A stretch of 64,000 nucleotides of DNA from Lutraria lutraria (taxonomy: Eukaryota > Mollusca > Bivalvia > Venerida > Mactridae). The stretch's first letter is position 1. The number at the start of each line of letters is the position of its first letter. The notes below the pieces were generated by a model. That model saw nothing but the letters and a program-made list of their open reading frames with translations, ran no database searches and had not been told where the DNA came from. Shown here piece by piece: positions 1 to 12,640 of this stretch. The translations under genes were made by a program, and so were the position numbers. Location of the stretch: assembly GCA_964023205.1 (NCBI GenBank), contig OZ026836.1, forward strand, positions 4,943,493 through 5,007,492, in the 5' to 3' direction.

Positions 1-135
1 AGTATCTGTTCGTGTCTGGCTCATAACTTTGTCATGCATGATTGGATCTTGAAATACATTGGTGCAAATGATCATCATATCAAGATGACGTTATGTGCAA
101 AAGCTGTGCTGCTTGCTCAAAGGTCACAGTGGATA
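1..135 (+). repeat. Possible dispersed bivalve repeat fragment
   Basis: This stretch reads like a relic of an interspersed sequence that I recall as common in bivalve genomes and 3' UTRs (pattern: CATAACTTTGTCATGCATGA, then ATTGGTGCAAATGATCATCATATCA, then an AAGGTCACAG block). The resemblance is from memory only. It contains a 62-codon open frame (34-222) that shows no recognisable domain, so I do not call a gene. Confidence 0.3.
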
Positions 136-650
136 CTTGAATTTTTCCGTTCATTCCTTATATTTCACCTTAGGCATGTAATTGCCGATTTTGTGAATAA
201 AGTGAAACTGAAACTTATATGAATATAGTGAAGGTACGTATGTGTGTTACCTCCATCTTTGGGCTGCATTCCCAAGCAATCTGTCACATTATGTGTCTGT
301 CAAACAAGACTCATTTCTGTGTCCAGTGTGATTTAGCGTGGGCATCTGTGTCCTATGAACAAATTTATAGTTAGTATATATCTTTCTATGCACAACCTAC
401 CCTTTTTTTAAATGAGCTTGTAATCAGAAAAAATGACTTATGACTTAATGTGCTGTAAACAAAATGGCGAAAATGCTTTTTTCTTACTCAATGAAACTTG
501 TGCAAACAATTTTATTTCTTTGAGATTACTTATTCATTTTTTTGTCAAATTGTCATTGTATGAGCATTTAAGCCTTTGTCATTTGTAACATGTTGTACTG
601 TTGTATTTCAAAATAAAAAGAATTCCAATAAAAAGATGTCTTGAATGCAT
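136..650 (+). other. Probable 3' UTR end of a plus-strand transcript
   Basis: Non-coding AT-rich sequence ending in two AATAAA hexamers (612-617 and 627-632), which are placed as poly(A) signals with cleavage expected near 645-655. No coding exon is visible, so the gene body would lie left of the window. The inferred end faces the 3' end of the minus-strand membrane-protein gene, giving a convergent pair with less than about 100 bp between their ends. Confidence 0.4.
612..632 (+). terminator. Tandem AATAAA poly(A) signals
   Basis: Two AATAAA hexamers at 612-617 and 627-632 on the plus strand sit at the end of a T-rich stretch, as in animal 3' ends. AATAAA is frequent by chance in AT-rich DNA, so transcript evidence would decide. 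Confidence 0.35.
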
Positions 651-739
651 TGTTACGTTTGTTATTTGCACATCTTGTCAATTAGAGAAATGACTTCACA
701 TTGTTTCTGTATAAGTAGTTAATCAACAAAACAATACTG

Positions 740-3168
740 TTCTTTATGACAATTTATTACAGATTTGCCTTTTATAGAGCAAAAATAAAAAATATTGTAC
801 AAACAACACAGCACACATGAGATTAACAATTGTGTATAAAATGTGCAGTACAGTTAAAAAATTTGTCCGCTGCAGTTGAAATCAAATTCATAAACAAAAT
901 ACAGATTATTCCTACCAACTTGTGACAATTGACACAAAGAAAATACAACAGCTTTTTTCCATGGAAACTATTCCAGCAATTTGTTTTCTTAAAGAACAAC
1001 CCACTTAATAAAATTATCCATATTATTTTAGATTTTTTTTTTTTAATTTATAATGTTCCCTAACACTGGAATTAGGTGAAATATTAGACCTCATTGCATT
1101 AATTAGTAATTAGCATCATGAATTTGTTAATAATTAAATCAGAAAATAACGAAGATTTTAAGTTTTAGAAACAGCTATTTTAAAACCATGTTCAACTTAA
1201 CTACATCATTAATAAAAACATACAACAGCTTTTAATTCACAAAAAATAACATTACAAGAATATATCAAATTGTGACAGTAAATTGCATTATACAACATCA
1301 AAAATAATTGCTAACATACTTCAACACACATGTGGAAAAACCCAGTTGTATCTCACAGATTCATAACATACAGTAACATTTAATAAGTTATATAAACAAT
1401 ACCAACAGCACAATACAAAAGATAAAATCAGAAACATTATAATTATAACCTTTTCTTGACTTTAAAAAACAAAAGCACTTAAAATGTCAACACAAAATAA
1501 ACAACAAAAAACTTCACAACAATAAAATAAAATGTTTTTTATATTAATAGATAAATCAAAATAAGAAAGATATCACAAGACTGTAAAAAGCTTTAACAAA
1601 AAAAGAAATATAACACTGGCTGAAAGTAGTGAAGATGTCAAGCACTTCAGCACAATCTAGGAAGTATGAGTAGATGCAATCTAAACCAACATTCAGGATA
1701 CTACAATGTGCACAATGTAAAGTATTATACACTAAAATCTCGGAAGTAAATGCATGCTACATGATTATTAGTTGTCAATGTGCCACAAAACAACATTAAG
1801 CAAACAAACTTGAAGTAAATGCTGAAATTCAAACATGGGTCATATTTATTTTAAAGAAATCTTTTAACATTTCTAATAGTAATTATCAGGCAGTCAGAGA
1901 GACATAAAAACTATGACCCTGGTGTATGTCATAATGACAAACATTTGATAATAAAACAATGGAAACATGTGTATGCACTTCTACATTTACTTTTCTCATA
2001 TCAAGTGTGATATTCAAAGCAAGCATAGGAGAAATGCTTGTGATAAGATTACAGAAGCATTTGCTACCCCAATATTTCAGCAAAAAAAGAAATTTTGGCA
2101 GAAGCCCAAACCAACCCCCTCTGCCGCCACTATGTCAAATTGCTTACAGCACTCCTGGATTAATATGAAATTATGTGTAAGCTTATAACTACAATACGTC
2201 TTGAGCATTAGCCATTAGTATACCTGACGAAACAAAACAAAAACAACATAAAATACAGACAAAATTCTATAAATATTGTAACCTGTACATCAGAACAAAA
2301 AATATTACACTTTGTTCAGATCTTCCCATATAAGGACATAATACACTCATATTCAGCTAAAGTGTCAAAATCAACCAATAAAACAATAATGCATTAAAAG
2401 ACTAATGCATTATCTATAATCATAAAACCGCAAAAAAGTGATTTTTTTACACAAGCTTTTAGTATATGATAACTATAAGAAGCCTATTCATGATTACTTT
2501 AATTTACTATCTATCACAAATCAGTGGTGAAAATACTCAAATGATCATGTGTATCACAGAAAGTGGTCACTAGTAAACTGAAAAGTTCCTAAAGTCATAG
2601 TTGAATGTTGGTTAGTTGACTTATATCACAGAAAATAAGGCAGAAGCTGACACAAGACATAGGAGTATCACTACAATTGTACTAAAACAGCAAACTGACA
2701 TCAAAGTTAGCATTATACATACATTGATTCACATTATCACACTCAGGGAATTCTAACAAGAACTGTAAAATGCTACCCTGATCCACTAGATGCTTAGACA
2801 TCAAATAATGTTATTGATATTGGAAAAATGCCTTAAACTGGAGCCAATTTCAGAGTACATCAGGGTATCACTCATTAAAAAAAAGGAAAAAATGTTATTT
2901 AAAAGATAAGAGTAGGATACAAAAATGTTAGATATGATAATACATCAATAATACCTATACATGTACATACTGGTTATATATTCATAAGCTCTTCTTCATA
3001 CATGATTTAGTGAAAATGTATCAATGTCAGCAGACGTATACATGCTCTCTTGACATAACTTTCTCTATGAAACCTAGTCAAAACTCGATGTCTTCAAAAT
3101 ACACATGGCAACATATAGCACTAATTCACTTAAATATATCAATTATAAGACAACGTTGTCACAGAAGA
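740..3168 (-). other. Probable long 3' UTR of the two-pass membrane gene
   Basis: This region lies downstream of the TGA at 3169-3171. Read on the minus strand it is strongly U-rich (A-rich on the plus strand), lacks coding frames with recognisable content, and has an AATAAA (plus TTTATT near 752) close to its far end. A 3' UTR of up to about 2.4 kb is plausible but an earlier poly(A) site, for example near 1840, is equally possible. The short open frames at 1886-2188 and 3010-3195 show no domain. Confidence 0.35.
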
Positions 3169-5050
3169 TCAAACTGGATCACCGTAAGCAGGTAAAGGTG
3201 CAGCAGCTATGGAATATTTTGGCGGCGACATCATAACTGAATGTGTAATGCATCCTGAGGGATCATTCAACTCTACACTTCCAGGAACATTCTCCTCATT
3301 GGATTGTTGCTGGGATAATATAATCATCTCATACGCCGGAGGGGGGTCTGGGAACATACCATTCAACTGGTCTTGTGATGGTGTGTATATAACTGTAGTA
3401 GAAAATAAACAAGTACATTAAAATCTTTCCTAATGGTAACAATATGGACAACACACACTTTGTGACAGGTAGCCAACTAGACCAAATAGTTAGAGCAATT
3501 ACTATTACATCAATTACAATTTTACACATCAGTAATACTGAATGTCTAATACAAAGGTTATTACATCTACAGTTAAACAGTCTGGCAGTGAGTGACCAAT
3601 AGAATAATGTCCATTTAGCATTTAGTTAATTGAAAACACAGATCTATAAAAGACTTGCATGATATTGTTTGTAAACAGATGTAATATGCTTAGATGAAAA
3701 TCTTATGATATCAGAAGATTTCAACTGGTTTTTGTTTTGATAGAAATCTATACACAGCAAACAAATGATGATAACGTAAATGTACTTTCTCACAAAAGAC
3801 ATAAGAAATAGTTAATTTTCTAGGCTCACTTGAACAAGGATGTAAACAGGCATCTGGGTGTCGAATAGGTATTTGGGGATCTTCTCCAGTGTGAGGCATT
3901 TTTCTACTCAGCAACATTTTTCCGAGGCATGCTGTACCACACAAGATGATTAATCCACAAACTAGTGACAAAAGATTAAAGCTAAATATTATTTAAGCAT
4001 TATTTGATGATATCCAGTGGGTTATTTTTAGGAGAAGGGAAAGACGCTGGGTACTGTTACATTGTAAAAGGTGAAAAACACACGAAAAGGGCAACATTGG
4101 GGAATATTCATAATTCTTTTGCAAAAAGAGTAATTATATTTTTAGGGCAATAACTTAGGTTGTTTTCCGCCAGTATTCAGTGTCCTTTCTAAGTAAATTA
4201 ACCCTGACATCAAACAAAATAGCAACATATCAGATCAATATTAATTTCTCATTAGAACATACTGACAAATAAAGTTTCCCATTACCTTTCATCAATTTGT
4301 CACAAAGAGATTAGTATACAATGTGCATTATATTAATATAAACTTATGACAGATGAAAATTGTCTGATTATATTCTGTAGCTGCTTGACAAATCAACAGA
4401 TTGTAATTGATACAAATTAGGCTTAAATCAAAATTAAGTCTGTTAGCCCTTTACTGACCAACCTGATCTAGGAGAACTTTTTTTATACTTGGGAAAATAT
4501 ACAATCATGTACTCAGTGCTTTCGATAAACATTTAAAGTAATGAAGGAAAACAATCATGTGTGTTAAGGCACTGTGTACATGTTTATGGCTTAGTAAAGC
4601 ACACAATAAATTATTGTATGGAAGCAGAATACATAAAATGACTATTATAGAATGCTTCTAGATAAAAGTGTAAGGGTCAAATTCAGAAATAGAATAAAAT
4701 ATTTCTCCTACCTTCCGACCCTCTTCTAAAATTCAGGGTCGGTAAAGGGCAAACAAACATATTTCTAATTTAGGCCTTATGATTTCTAGTATATATATAA
4801 ACCTACCCATTCCTAGAACACACAACATCACAGTAATTGAAGTATTTGTTTTTATAGCATTGCCAATGAACATGCTACCTAGGATCAACATGATAACACC
4901 AAGACTTGCAGCACACAGAAATCCAATAAGCATTTGCCTCCATAGTCTTTTGCTACCAATTGCACCAAGTTTGTTGTCTGTCCTGGCTCTTTGTGAATGC
5001 TCTCTGCATGGTTGGACAGGTCCTCTATCGGATATTTGTGGAGAAGCCAT
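3169..5050 (-). CDS. Two-pass membrane protein with three PY motifs (three coding exons)
   Basis: Exons (minus strand): 5050-4807, 3961-3830, 3392-3169; 600 nt, 199 aa, with GT-AG introns and phases 1 and 1 that join without stops. The ATG at 5050 is chosen because the longer frame above it opens only with TTG. Residues ~1-38 are hydrophilic and basic near the membrane (KRLWRQ). Two hydrophobic helices follow (about 40-66 and 71-95) with a very short NTS-containing loop, so both termini should face the cytoplasm. The tail (96-199) has PPAY (143-146), PPKY (182-185) and LPAY (192-195), the type bound by WW domains of NEDD4-family ligases; a trafficking or ligase-adaptor role is inference. The layout recalls small vertebrate TMEM proteins with two helices and proline-rich tails, but I do not recognise a specific orthologue. 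The gene model itself is well supported; the function is not. Confidence 0.82.
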
Positions 5051-6373
5051 GATTAATGTCTTCGTTGTATTATGTATCAATCATAATTCCAAAAATTTCT
5101 AGGCTGAAAATTGTACATGGATAATAGTTGTGAAAGTATTTAATAGAGTTTTGATTCAAGATTAGCAAAAAAAAAAGATTTTAGAGTTAGACTGACTTAG
5201 ACCATATCGAGGGTTCAACGCAACAGTGTCGTAACTCATATTGAAATAAGAACAAGTTATGACAGTGTTGCGCTGAGCCCCCGATATTGAATTTTTATCA
5301 TCATCATCATGTATGCCTTTGGCTATTCAAGAGGTCAAATCTAGCAACACTATTTCTGCCTAATTATTATGTTATCCCACTGTAATATGATTACGTTTTC
5401 TTTGAAGAAATTTTAACTCCATTATATTTAGACATTATAATTTACATCATGGCTAAATCTAAATATTTTCAATGAAAAAAAAAACAGATATTATTAAACC
5501 TCTTCAACAGCCTATCTATGTTGATGTAATAGAATAAATGAAACACTTTATCATAAATTATAAAAAACATATGTAAAAGTTAAATACATGCACATAGTTT
5601 AAACTTTAAACAATTAGCCTTATTCATACTTACTACCTTTGCTTGCTAGCATAAGGATAGATAGCATAATTAGTAAACTTGCTGAATTAATTTTGACTGT
5701 ATTGTATTTATTGATTGCGGGCACTAGTTTAATACAGATTTTGAACATTTGACTGTTGGCATTTGTAAAGGAATTCACATGTTCATGTAAATCACTATAT
5801 TAAATTTTTCGCAATTAATTTTTTCTTTGTTCAATTTCCGTTCTAAAATTAGCTACACCGTTATCCTGTGTCACCAGTATAAATATAATTATATAATCTG
5901 TATTTATAGTATAAGGTTAGTTAATCATGATCAAAACTGTAGCAGAGATCAAACTGAGAAAACATACAAAAAAGTTCTTCCAAAAACCCAAAGTGGGAAT
6001 GTAGATATTTCTTGAATTTATGAGTCTATATGACTCATGGTTTGTTATCTAACCATCTTGTAATACAGTAATATTCTGTTTAAACCTGTGCAGCATCTCA
6101 TATTATCTTTTGGAATGAAAAATACTCATCAACTGGCAGTGCAATTGTTACACAGACATACATAGAGTCAAATGTTTGTAATAATCTACATCAGAAATTT
6201 GATGCAGTGGTGCTGTTTCATAATTATATGAGATTCCGAATTTCTGATCTGTCCGAACACTGCCACACTTTCTACATCAGTGTTATCCGGAACTCTGTGG
6301 TTCCAAAAGCAAAAATACAGACACAATGGTTTGTCAGAAACGTTAACATAAATTAAGGTAATTGTAACTTACC
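5051..6373 (-). other. Possible 5' UTR exon and first intron of the membrane-protein gene
   Basis: A very good donor (CTGAG|GTAAGTTA on the minus strand) sits at 6373/6372, and a plausible acceptor (ATTTTCAG) ends at 5104, just above the ATG at 5050. A non-coding first exon ending at 6373 spliced to 5103 would explain both. This is an inference from splice signals only. The interval also holds the hairpin MITE at 5204-5287; otherwise nothing is recognisable. Confidence 0.35.
5204..5287. mobile_element. Hairpin MITE, copy 1
   Basis: An 84-bp near-perfect inverted repeat. The left arm starts ATATCGAGGGTTCAACGC and the right arm ends CGCTGAGCCCCCGATAT; inner arms are CAACAGTGTCGTAACT and its imperfect complement around a ~20-bp loop. 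A second copy lies at 15762-15845 in the opposite orientation, as judged by the loop. No protein is encoded, so it would depend on a transposase elsewhere. Confidence 0.8.
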
Positions 6374-6616
6374 TCAGAATAAAAGCGGTTCTGATGTTTT
6401 TGATAATAGGTGATTTATTGATCCTAGGTTGTTGTTGTTTTCAAGATTAATTTAAAATCCAGTATCCGACACTTTCTGGTTTTCGATGACTCACTCGTTT
6501 TCAGTCGCTCTATGCGTAGCTTTATGGGCATAAGTTTGTCTTCTACACTGTTATTTCCCTTATACCAGTTTTGTGGTAACAAGTAATACACATAAAAATT
6601 AAAAATGATTAATATA

Positions 6617-6656
6617 ATCAGGGATGCTATATTACATGTAATATAGCATCCCTGAT
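6617..6656. repeat. 40-bp perfect palindrome
   Basis: A perfect palindrome with no spacer, from ATCAGGGATGCTATATTACA at the left to its exact complement at the right. The half-site CAGGGATGCTATA recurs near 9347 in the same spacer next to ATATCCCTG, so it may be the core of a small inverted-repeat element. It could form a cruciform or hairpin. Confidence 0.85.
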
Positions 6657-8949
6657 ATAATGAAACTAAAATTTACTGGTAAATAAATGTATGTACAAAC
6701 AGCACCGTGTAAATAGGTCTTCGCGTTGCGATGTTTTGCTTTTTAAAGGAGATAAGAATTTCTTGCCAACTATGAATAATTTTGTATTTTACAAATTCCA
6801 TCTTACAATTAATACGCTGTAAAAAGTATGTTCATTATTACTTGTGTCTTGCAGGATCTTATTATTTTGATAATTTGAATAGCATTTTATTTTATGAGCT
6901 ATAGTTGATTATCATATGTCTGTATGTCTAAGTCAATTACCATGTCTCCAAACGATATCTGGTTAATCTTGAATATTATGTTATAATCTGTGCAAACGAA
7001 CATGTGTCTATATTAATGTTATACATATATCTATAATCTTATAATTACAATGTCTCCAAATGATATCCTGATCATATCTAGATTATTTGGAAAATGTTGT
7101 ATTTTTACTATCTATGTAAACTTCTATCTATATATCGTGTGAACCAATATGTCTCTAGCATATGCTGTAAATACTAATGTTATGTATTTTTATGCAATGT
7201 AAATATTATTGTGTATGGGCCCGTGGCCTGCATATCACAATTAAATAAACTTGTAGACAAAAACCTCTAAGACTATAAAAAACTATAAAAGAAGCGCAGA
7301 TATACAATATATATATACCAAACATGCGGAACATTTCTGTAACTTGGCCGGTCTTATCGGCGAAATTGTCTCCCTTGAAAACGTCTTATCGATCACTCCG
7401 ATAACGTTTATCGATAAACTGATTTACTATAGATTTATATAGGAGCTGTATGGTTTAACACTAATAACTTGTTTATAACATTAAATGAGAAAATTTTATA
7501 ACCTCGTGAAGTAATCTTCATTCTCTGCACTTTATTTCAATATAATTTTTATTAATGTGGTATGTGAACTTATTGCTTCCATTTTCGTTTGAAGTTGGTG
7601 ACTATCGTTCGTTCATAATTCTATATGAAAACTGTCAAAATACTCTTAAACCTCGTTTTTGACAGGCCATAAAGTTGTTTTTTACTAAAATGACATTTTT
7701 TTATAACCTCGTGAAGTATTCTGTGGTGTCCAAGCTTTATTACAATATATTTTTTAAGAAATTTGAAAACGTGGAAATTGCTTCCAATTTAGTTTGAAAA
7801 TGGAGATATTCGCGTTCAGGCGCGCGTTTTCGTATCAATATTGTAATAAGTACATGTACAGTAGTCGATGTAGCAACTACCGAATTAGTTGTTGTTATTA
7901 TGACCTTTCATACATTTACCACGTGACTAATTGTTAAATTGCTTTATCAGGTGTATAATTTAAGTCGGTATATTTTACCATGTTACAAAAAACTGCTAAT
8001 TTTTAGCGAACTGTTCGATAATTCAATAACTCGATACATATTTATTTTCTTAATCAGGTTTATATAAGCGGGTCTAAAAACTCAAAATATAGCCATGGCT
8101 ACTTTTCGGTCACCCTGTGAATATAAATATATCGCTTACAAATTAATAAATGAAGGCAGACAGTTTTATTGAGAAAACACCTGGTGAAGGTGAAATGAAA
8201 TGATTTTCTCGTGCATGTTTTACCGGAAACATATTCTGTAGAAAGGATTATCTTCAGAAAATATGTATGTATATAAGTCCTTGTTATTTATCATGCTTTA
8301 TAAAACTACAATATGTTTAAACTTTTCCAGTCGTGAGCTTGCTGGGTCAGAAACATAGATTAAGTGATTTTATAAACTCAGAAGTATAATCCAATTATTC
8401 TTTAAAGCCCAATTGATTTTGAATGTAGTAAATCAAAACAATAGATAAATTGATAATAAAATATAAGAAATATGTTTTATTCGAACCAATTTCGATGTAC
8501 AATATTTTACACAATGCCTTTTTTAGTATCATCTAGTAAAAATGTTGTCAAATGCTTTTTCTTATTTTTTTGCAATTTCATTGAAAAAATACCGTGCTAT
8601 ATTTCTATAATTATGTACTTTTTGATTGAAAGGAATATTAAGAAAATGCATTCGTGTGGATACGTTTTATTATCTGATACAGCTATGGCTAAAGCCTCTG
8701 ACCACTTTTATGACAGATGATATACAATTAACAGGATATTACATAATATTTATTGATTTTATCGCCCTGTTAAAGGGATATTGCTCATTCATGCAGTATC
8801 GGCCGGGTGTTAAAATTGACACGCAATGTTTGATATACGCCATTTCAAATTAAATGCCAATTTATTATTATCAATATTATTATTGAACGTGCCGTTTTAA
8901 CTTTTAAAAGTCCCAAAAGTTTTACTAATACAGTTCTACTAGGACAGTA

Positions 8950-9160
8950 ACCAATAAATATCTAAATTTAAAGACGTTGAACAGCTCCTATTTAAGTGAC
9001 CCCAAAAGCAACAGGAGGTCTATTCTCTTAATTGTTTAATTGCCCCTTATCTGTCTAATCATGTCTGGTCACGGTCAGCTTAGTGTCTGGTTAAAAGATT
9101 TATAGTGATAATTAGTTCATGAAAAACGTTTGTTGTTTTCATAGCACATACAACAAATTA
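8950..9160 (+). repeat. Dispersed repeat family E, copy 1
   Basis: Shares a diverged ~200-bp segment with 61940-62190: AACAGCTCCTAT, CTCTTAATTGTTTAATT, GGTCACGGTCAGCTTAGTGT (the best conserved block) and TTGTTGTTTTCATAG occur in the same order in both. Its nature (relic transposon or other repeat) is not determined. Confidence 0.6.
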
Positions 9161-10663
9161 TATTGAATACTGATATAATTAAAAAAATATATTTTCAGGG
9201 TTTCCAATATCTTGTTTGCATTTTTTAGAAATGTGAAAGTTGAAAAATTAACCGTGCCCGTGGAAAAACTCAACATATTTTTTTGCCGAACGATTGAATT
9301 TTTTAATTATACGTTCATATAATTATTTCCTTTAGTAGTGTGAAACAGGGATGCTATAGTATTATATCCCTGTGTGAAATGAATATATATACACGTATAG
9401 AACTGTGTTCTGTAAGGTGTTTGATTCCGAAAAATCAAAATATATTACTGCTGTAATATTTCATCTAATATGTACTTTCCTTGATCTTATATAAAGTCAT
9501 TAAATTGGAATCAGTTTACTGCTGGTTTGTCAATGTTATTCACATCAATATTCATTTATTCATTTAAAGATCAACATTAAAATATGGAATTATGTATTTC
9601 AAAAAACAAAAATATGACATTTTTCTTTTAATTATTGTGTTGAAGACCATGATCCTTCCCCCACGTGAGAAAAATAATACTCTCAAATTCCCTAAACTCG
9701 GATCGCACAAAAACGACCAGGAGATATAGATCTCGGTTTAACGCTAAATAATCCATATTCGATAAGAATCAATAATTGGCGTAAAGGGAAACAACTAGTT
9801 TATCACACAGGTAAAAAATCAATAACGACAGGAGTTGTCTTTTCATAGGAAAATAGCGTCAATGTTCCGCATGCTATACTTAGCACATTACTTTATAGTG
9901 TCTGCGTATTCAGGTTGCAGTTCATTTATAATGCATATGCTTACACCACACATCTATTTATTGCATTTTGCCATACTACATGTACTAACGAGATTCATTC
10001 ATAAAACCACAAATACAGAGTTTTCTAGTTACTTCTCCATTTGAAGATAGCATCGACATCAGTTCGCACGTATTTCAATAACATGTAGAAATACACAGAT
10101 TATTTGTATTTTATAATTAACTATAGAGTCACGACCACTTACATTATATAAATCAACATACCTTTTCTTTACTAACAAAGGACACATGTGTATATCGGTC
10201 CCAGATGAAACTCATATTTCTATAATTAACAAGATATGGGTTTTTTAAACTTCAGGTAAATAAATTTAAAAAAAGAAAAATCTTTAATTATTGTTATATT
10301 ATGTGCCGACTAGAAGTAAAAATGTGTTTCTTCAATCTTCAGGCTAAATGTGCAAAATACTGAACTTTATTCTGCACTTTTATACATCTTTTAAAAGGGG
10401 TTCCGTGAAGTGGATGGATGTGTTGTATGCGTCATGTCGTGTTACGTTGTTTGTAAATGTAAAACACTTTTCAAATACACTGTACATATTTGGGACTGTA
10501 TTTTAGTAAAAGTGGTTCATTTTGAATTACAAATGCAAATTGACATATTGTAATTCTAACTCATGTCAAAATAATCTAACACCATTGATTGGTATACACT
10601 TTCTGCACTGTCTGGATTTTGGAAGTAAAATTGCACTTACATAAACCAAAATTTATGAAAATA

Positions 10664-10880
10664 TCGTCCGGAATTCAGAATTCAGAAGTTCTGGAATTCA
10701 GAAGTATAATTTACATTGAAAGAGAGGGAGAAATTTCGGGACGAAGAAAATCGTCCGGAATTCATAAGTACCGGAATTCAGAAGTCTAATTTGTATTAAA
10801 ATAGAGGGAGAAATTTCGGAACCAAGAAAATTCTCTGGATCCCAGAATTTTCCGGATTTCAGAGGGTCCGGATTTCACAT
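10664..10880 (+). repeat. Degenerate ~85-bp tandem repeat
   Basis: Units start at about 10664, 10751 and 10831 (the last partial). Each carries CGTCCGGAATTCA-type sequence, AGAAGT-TAATTT, then AGAGGGAGAAATTTCGG and AAGAAAAT. GAATTCAGAA is itself repeated inside the units. The 66-codon open frame at 10589-10789 is a by-product. Confidence 0.75.
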
Positions 10881-11236
10881 GTTACACTCTACTTTCTTGT
10901 CTCCAATTCAATGAACAAAATTTCAATAACTTAATTTCTATTTTTAGTTTAGAGTCACAAGTCGTGTGAGGTATGTAAATACAAGATATGATCCAAAATC
11001 AAGTTGTACATTCCTATAAGAGAAAGATAACTCTGTACATAGACCATTTCAAAAGCAGACATGCAAAACAATATTTCCTCTATGAAAAAGATAAAGATAT
11101 AAAGGTATTTTATATTACAGGTTGTACTACAAAGAAATACAATGTATTATATGCATAACAAATCATATATACAAACATGTGTGTGTTATGATAATGCCGT
11201 TTTAGTAATTAAATATGTGTTTCTATACGTTCAATT

Positions 11237-12640
11237 CTCATGATCCCATGTCAGACATTGACATATCAGTATATGGTATCGAAAAACTCCTGAATAACCT
11301 AGATTCCCACAAGGCTGCAGGACCTGACCAAATAAAACCAAATAGTACTTACAAACATCAACAAAGAACTATCTCCTATCCTAGCTGAATTATTTAAGAA
11401 ATCCCTGCAGACCCCCAGACTCCCTGAAATATGGAAATGGCCAATGTAGTCAATGTCTTCATAAAAGGCTCAAGGTCAGATCCAGCCAATTACAGACCGA
11501 TCTGTCTTATATGTATCCTGTGTAAAACCCTGGAGCATATAACTGCCTCTTGCGTCAGAAACATTTTTAAAAGTCTGATAAGTTCTATGAACTACAGCAC
11601 GGTTTCCAAAAAAGGGTCATGTAAACCCGGCCGCCCTTGATGATTATTGATGATATCCTCCCGTCCCTGAACCTGAAAAGTCAAGTTGACCTCACACACC
11701 TTGATTTTTCAAAGGCGTTCGACATGGTTAAGGGGCTATGTACTATTTAAAATAGATAAACGTCTATCTTAACAATAGCTATAGGCCACAGTCCGTGGTT
11801 GTAAATGGCTACAGCCCAAGCTCTATACCAGTCTCATTCGTAGTGCATAAGGGTTCGGACCTAGACAGCATTTATTCCTCATCTACTTCAATGAACTTCC
11901 AAACTACATTTTATGTCAAATCTTAAAAAAGTTCGACACTTTGCTGATGATAATGCTGTCAATCTTGCATTAACTATATATTGCCTCACATTCAAACCTA
12001 ATACAACAGGATCTACACCAACTTGAAATATGGAAACAAAGGTGGGATATGAGATTTAACCCACCAAAATGCCAAGTTATTTAGATCACCAAGCGCACGC
12101 AGTCATTCCAACTCAGTACAACCGTCACAATACCATTCTCGAGTAAGTTCCATCAGCAAAATACTTTGGTGCCACAATGTCACATGATCTCTCTTTTGGC
12201 AAGCATATTGACAACATCACAAAAAAGCAAATCAAATACTTGGATTTCTCAGGCGTAACACCAAAGTCAGATCAAAGGCACTAAAATCCACAGCAAACAG
12301 GACACTCATTGGTCAGGCCCCCAGCTAGAGTACAGTTATGCAGACTGGTCCCGTTTACTAGGACCCGCATTGATCAGCTTGAGACAGGTCCATGCATGAT
12401 TTTTCACAAATGGCCAGTGTCACTGATATGTTGTCCATCCTAAACGGAAAACGCATTGACATTCGCCGCATTGACCAGCGCCTGGTTAAAATGTTTGATA
12501 ACATGTTGCCATCCCCATTCCAGCTGATGTAAAACCATCCATCCATCCATCCATAGCATGTGCCAAGATACAACTCCAAATCATTCAACATACGAGGGTA
12601 CAATAGATCCAATTCAGTACTAAAACTCAATTTTCCTTAT
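11237..12640 (+). mobile_element. Broken non-LTR retrotransposon (CR1/Jockey-like LINE), 3' part of reverse transcriptase
   Basis: Several frames read as one reverse transcriptase (RT) interrupted by frameshifts and stops. Blocks in order: KAAGPDQI (11311-11334), NYRPICL (11488-11508), DFSKAFDMV (11703-11729), the catalytic FADD motif (11940-11951) and NPPKC (12058-12072), then a thumb-like region ending near RRIDQRLVK (~12460). This order and these motifs are those of CR1/Jockey-type LINE RTs copying RNA by target-primed reverse transcription. The endonuclease domain and 5' end are absent, so it is 5'-truncated, which is usual for LINEs, and it cannot be active. A short (ATCC)n stretch lies at 12536-12554. 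Minus-strand open frames over it are shadows. Confidence 0.85.

Larger units (their letters stand above)
6374..11236. other. Intergenic spacer with small repeats, no gene seen
   Basis: AT-rich spacer. It holds the 40-bp palindrome at 6617-6656, a related broken copy near 9347-9373 (CAGGGATGCTATAG ... ATATCCCTG), one copy of a dispersed repeat at 8950-9160, and degenerate ~85-bp tandem units at 10664-10880. Around 6930-7260 there are two related segments containing ACCATGTCTCCAAACGATATC-like sequence, followed by GGGCCCGTGGCCTG and an AATAAA; this could be the 3' tail of a retroelement, but I cannot show it. The short open frames (8472-8853, 9835-10044) have no recognisable content. Confidence 0.5.

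Noticed and set aside
4779..5102. Plus-strand open frame over exon 1 of the membrane-protein gene
   Set aside because: A shadow of the minus-strand exon, which has splice signals and transmembrane segments that continue in phase.
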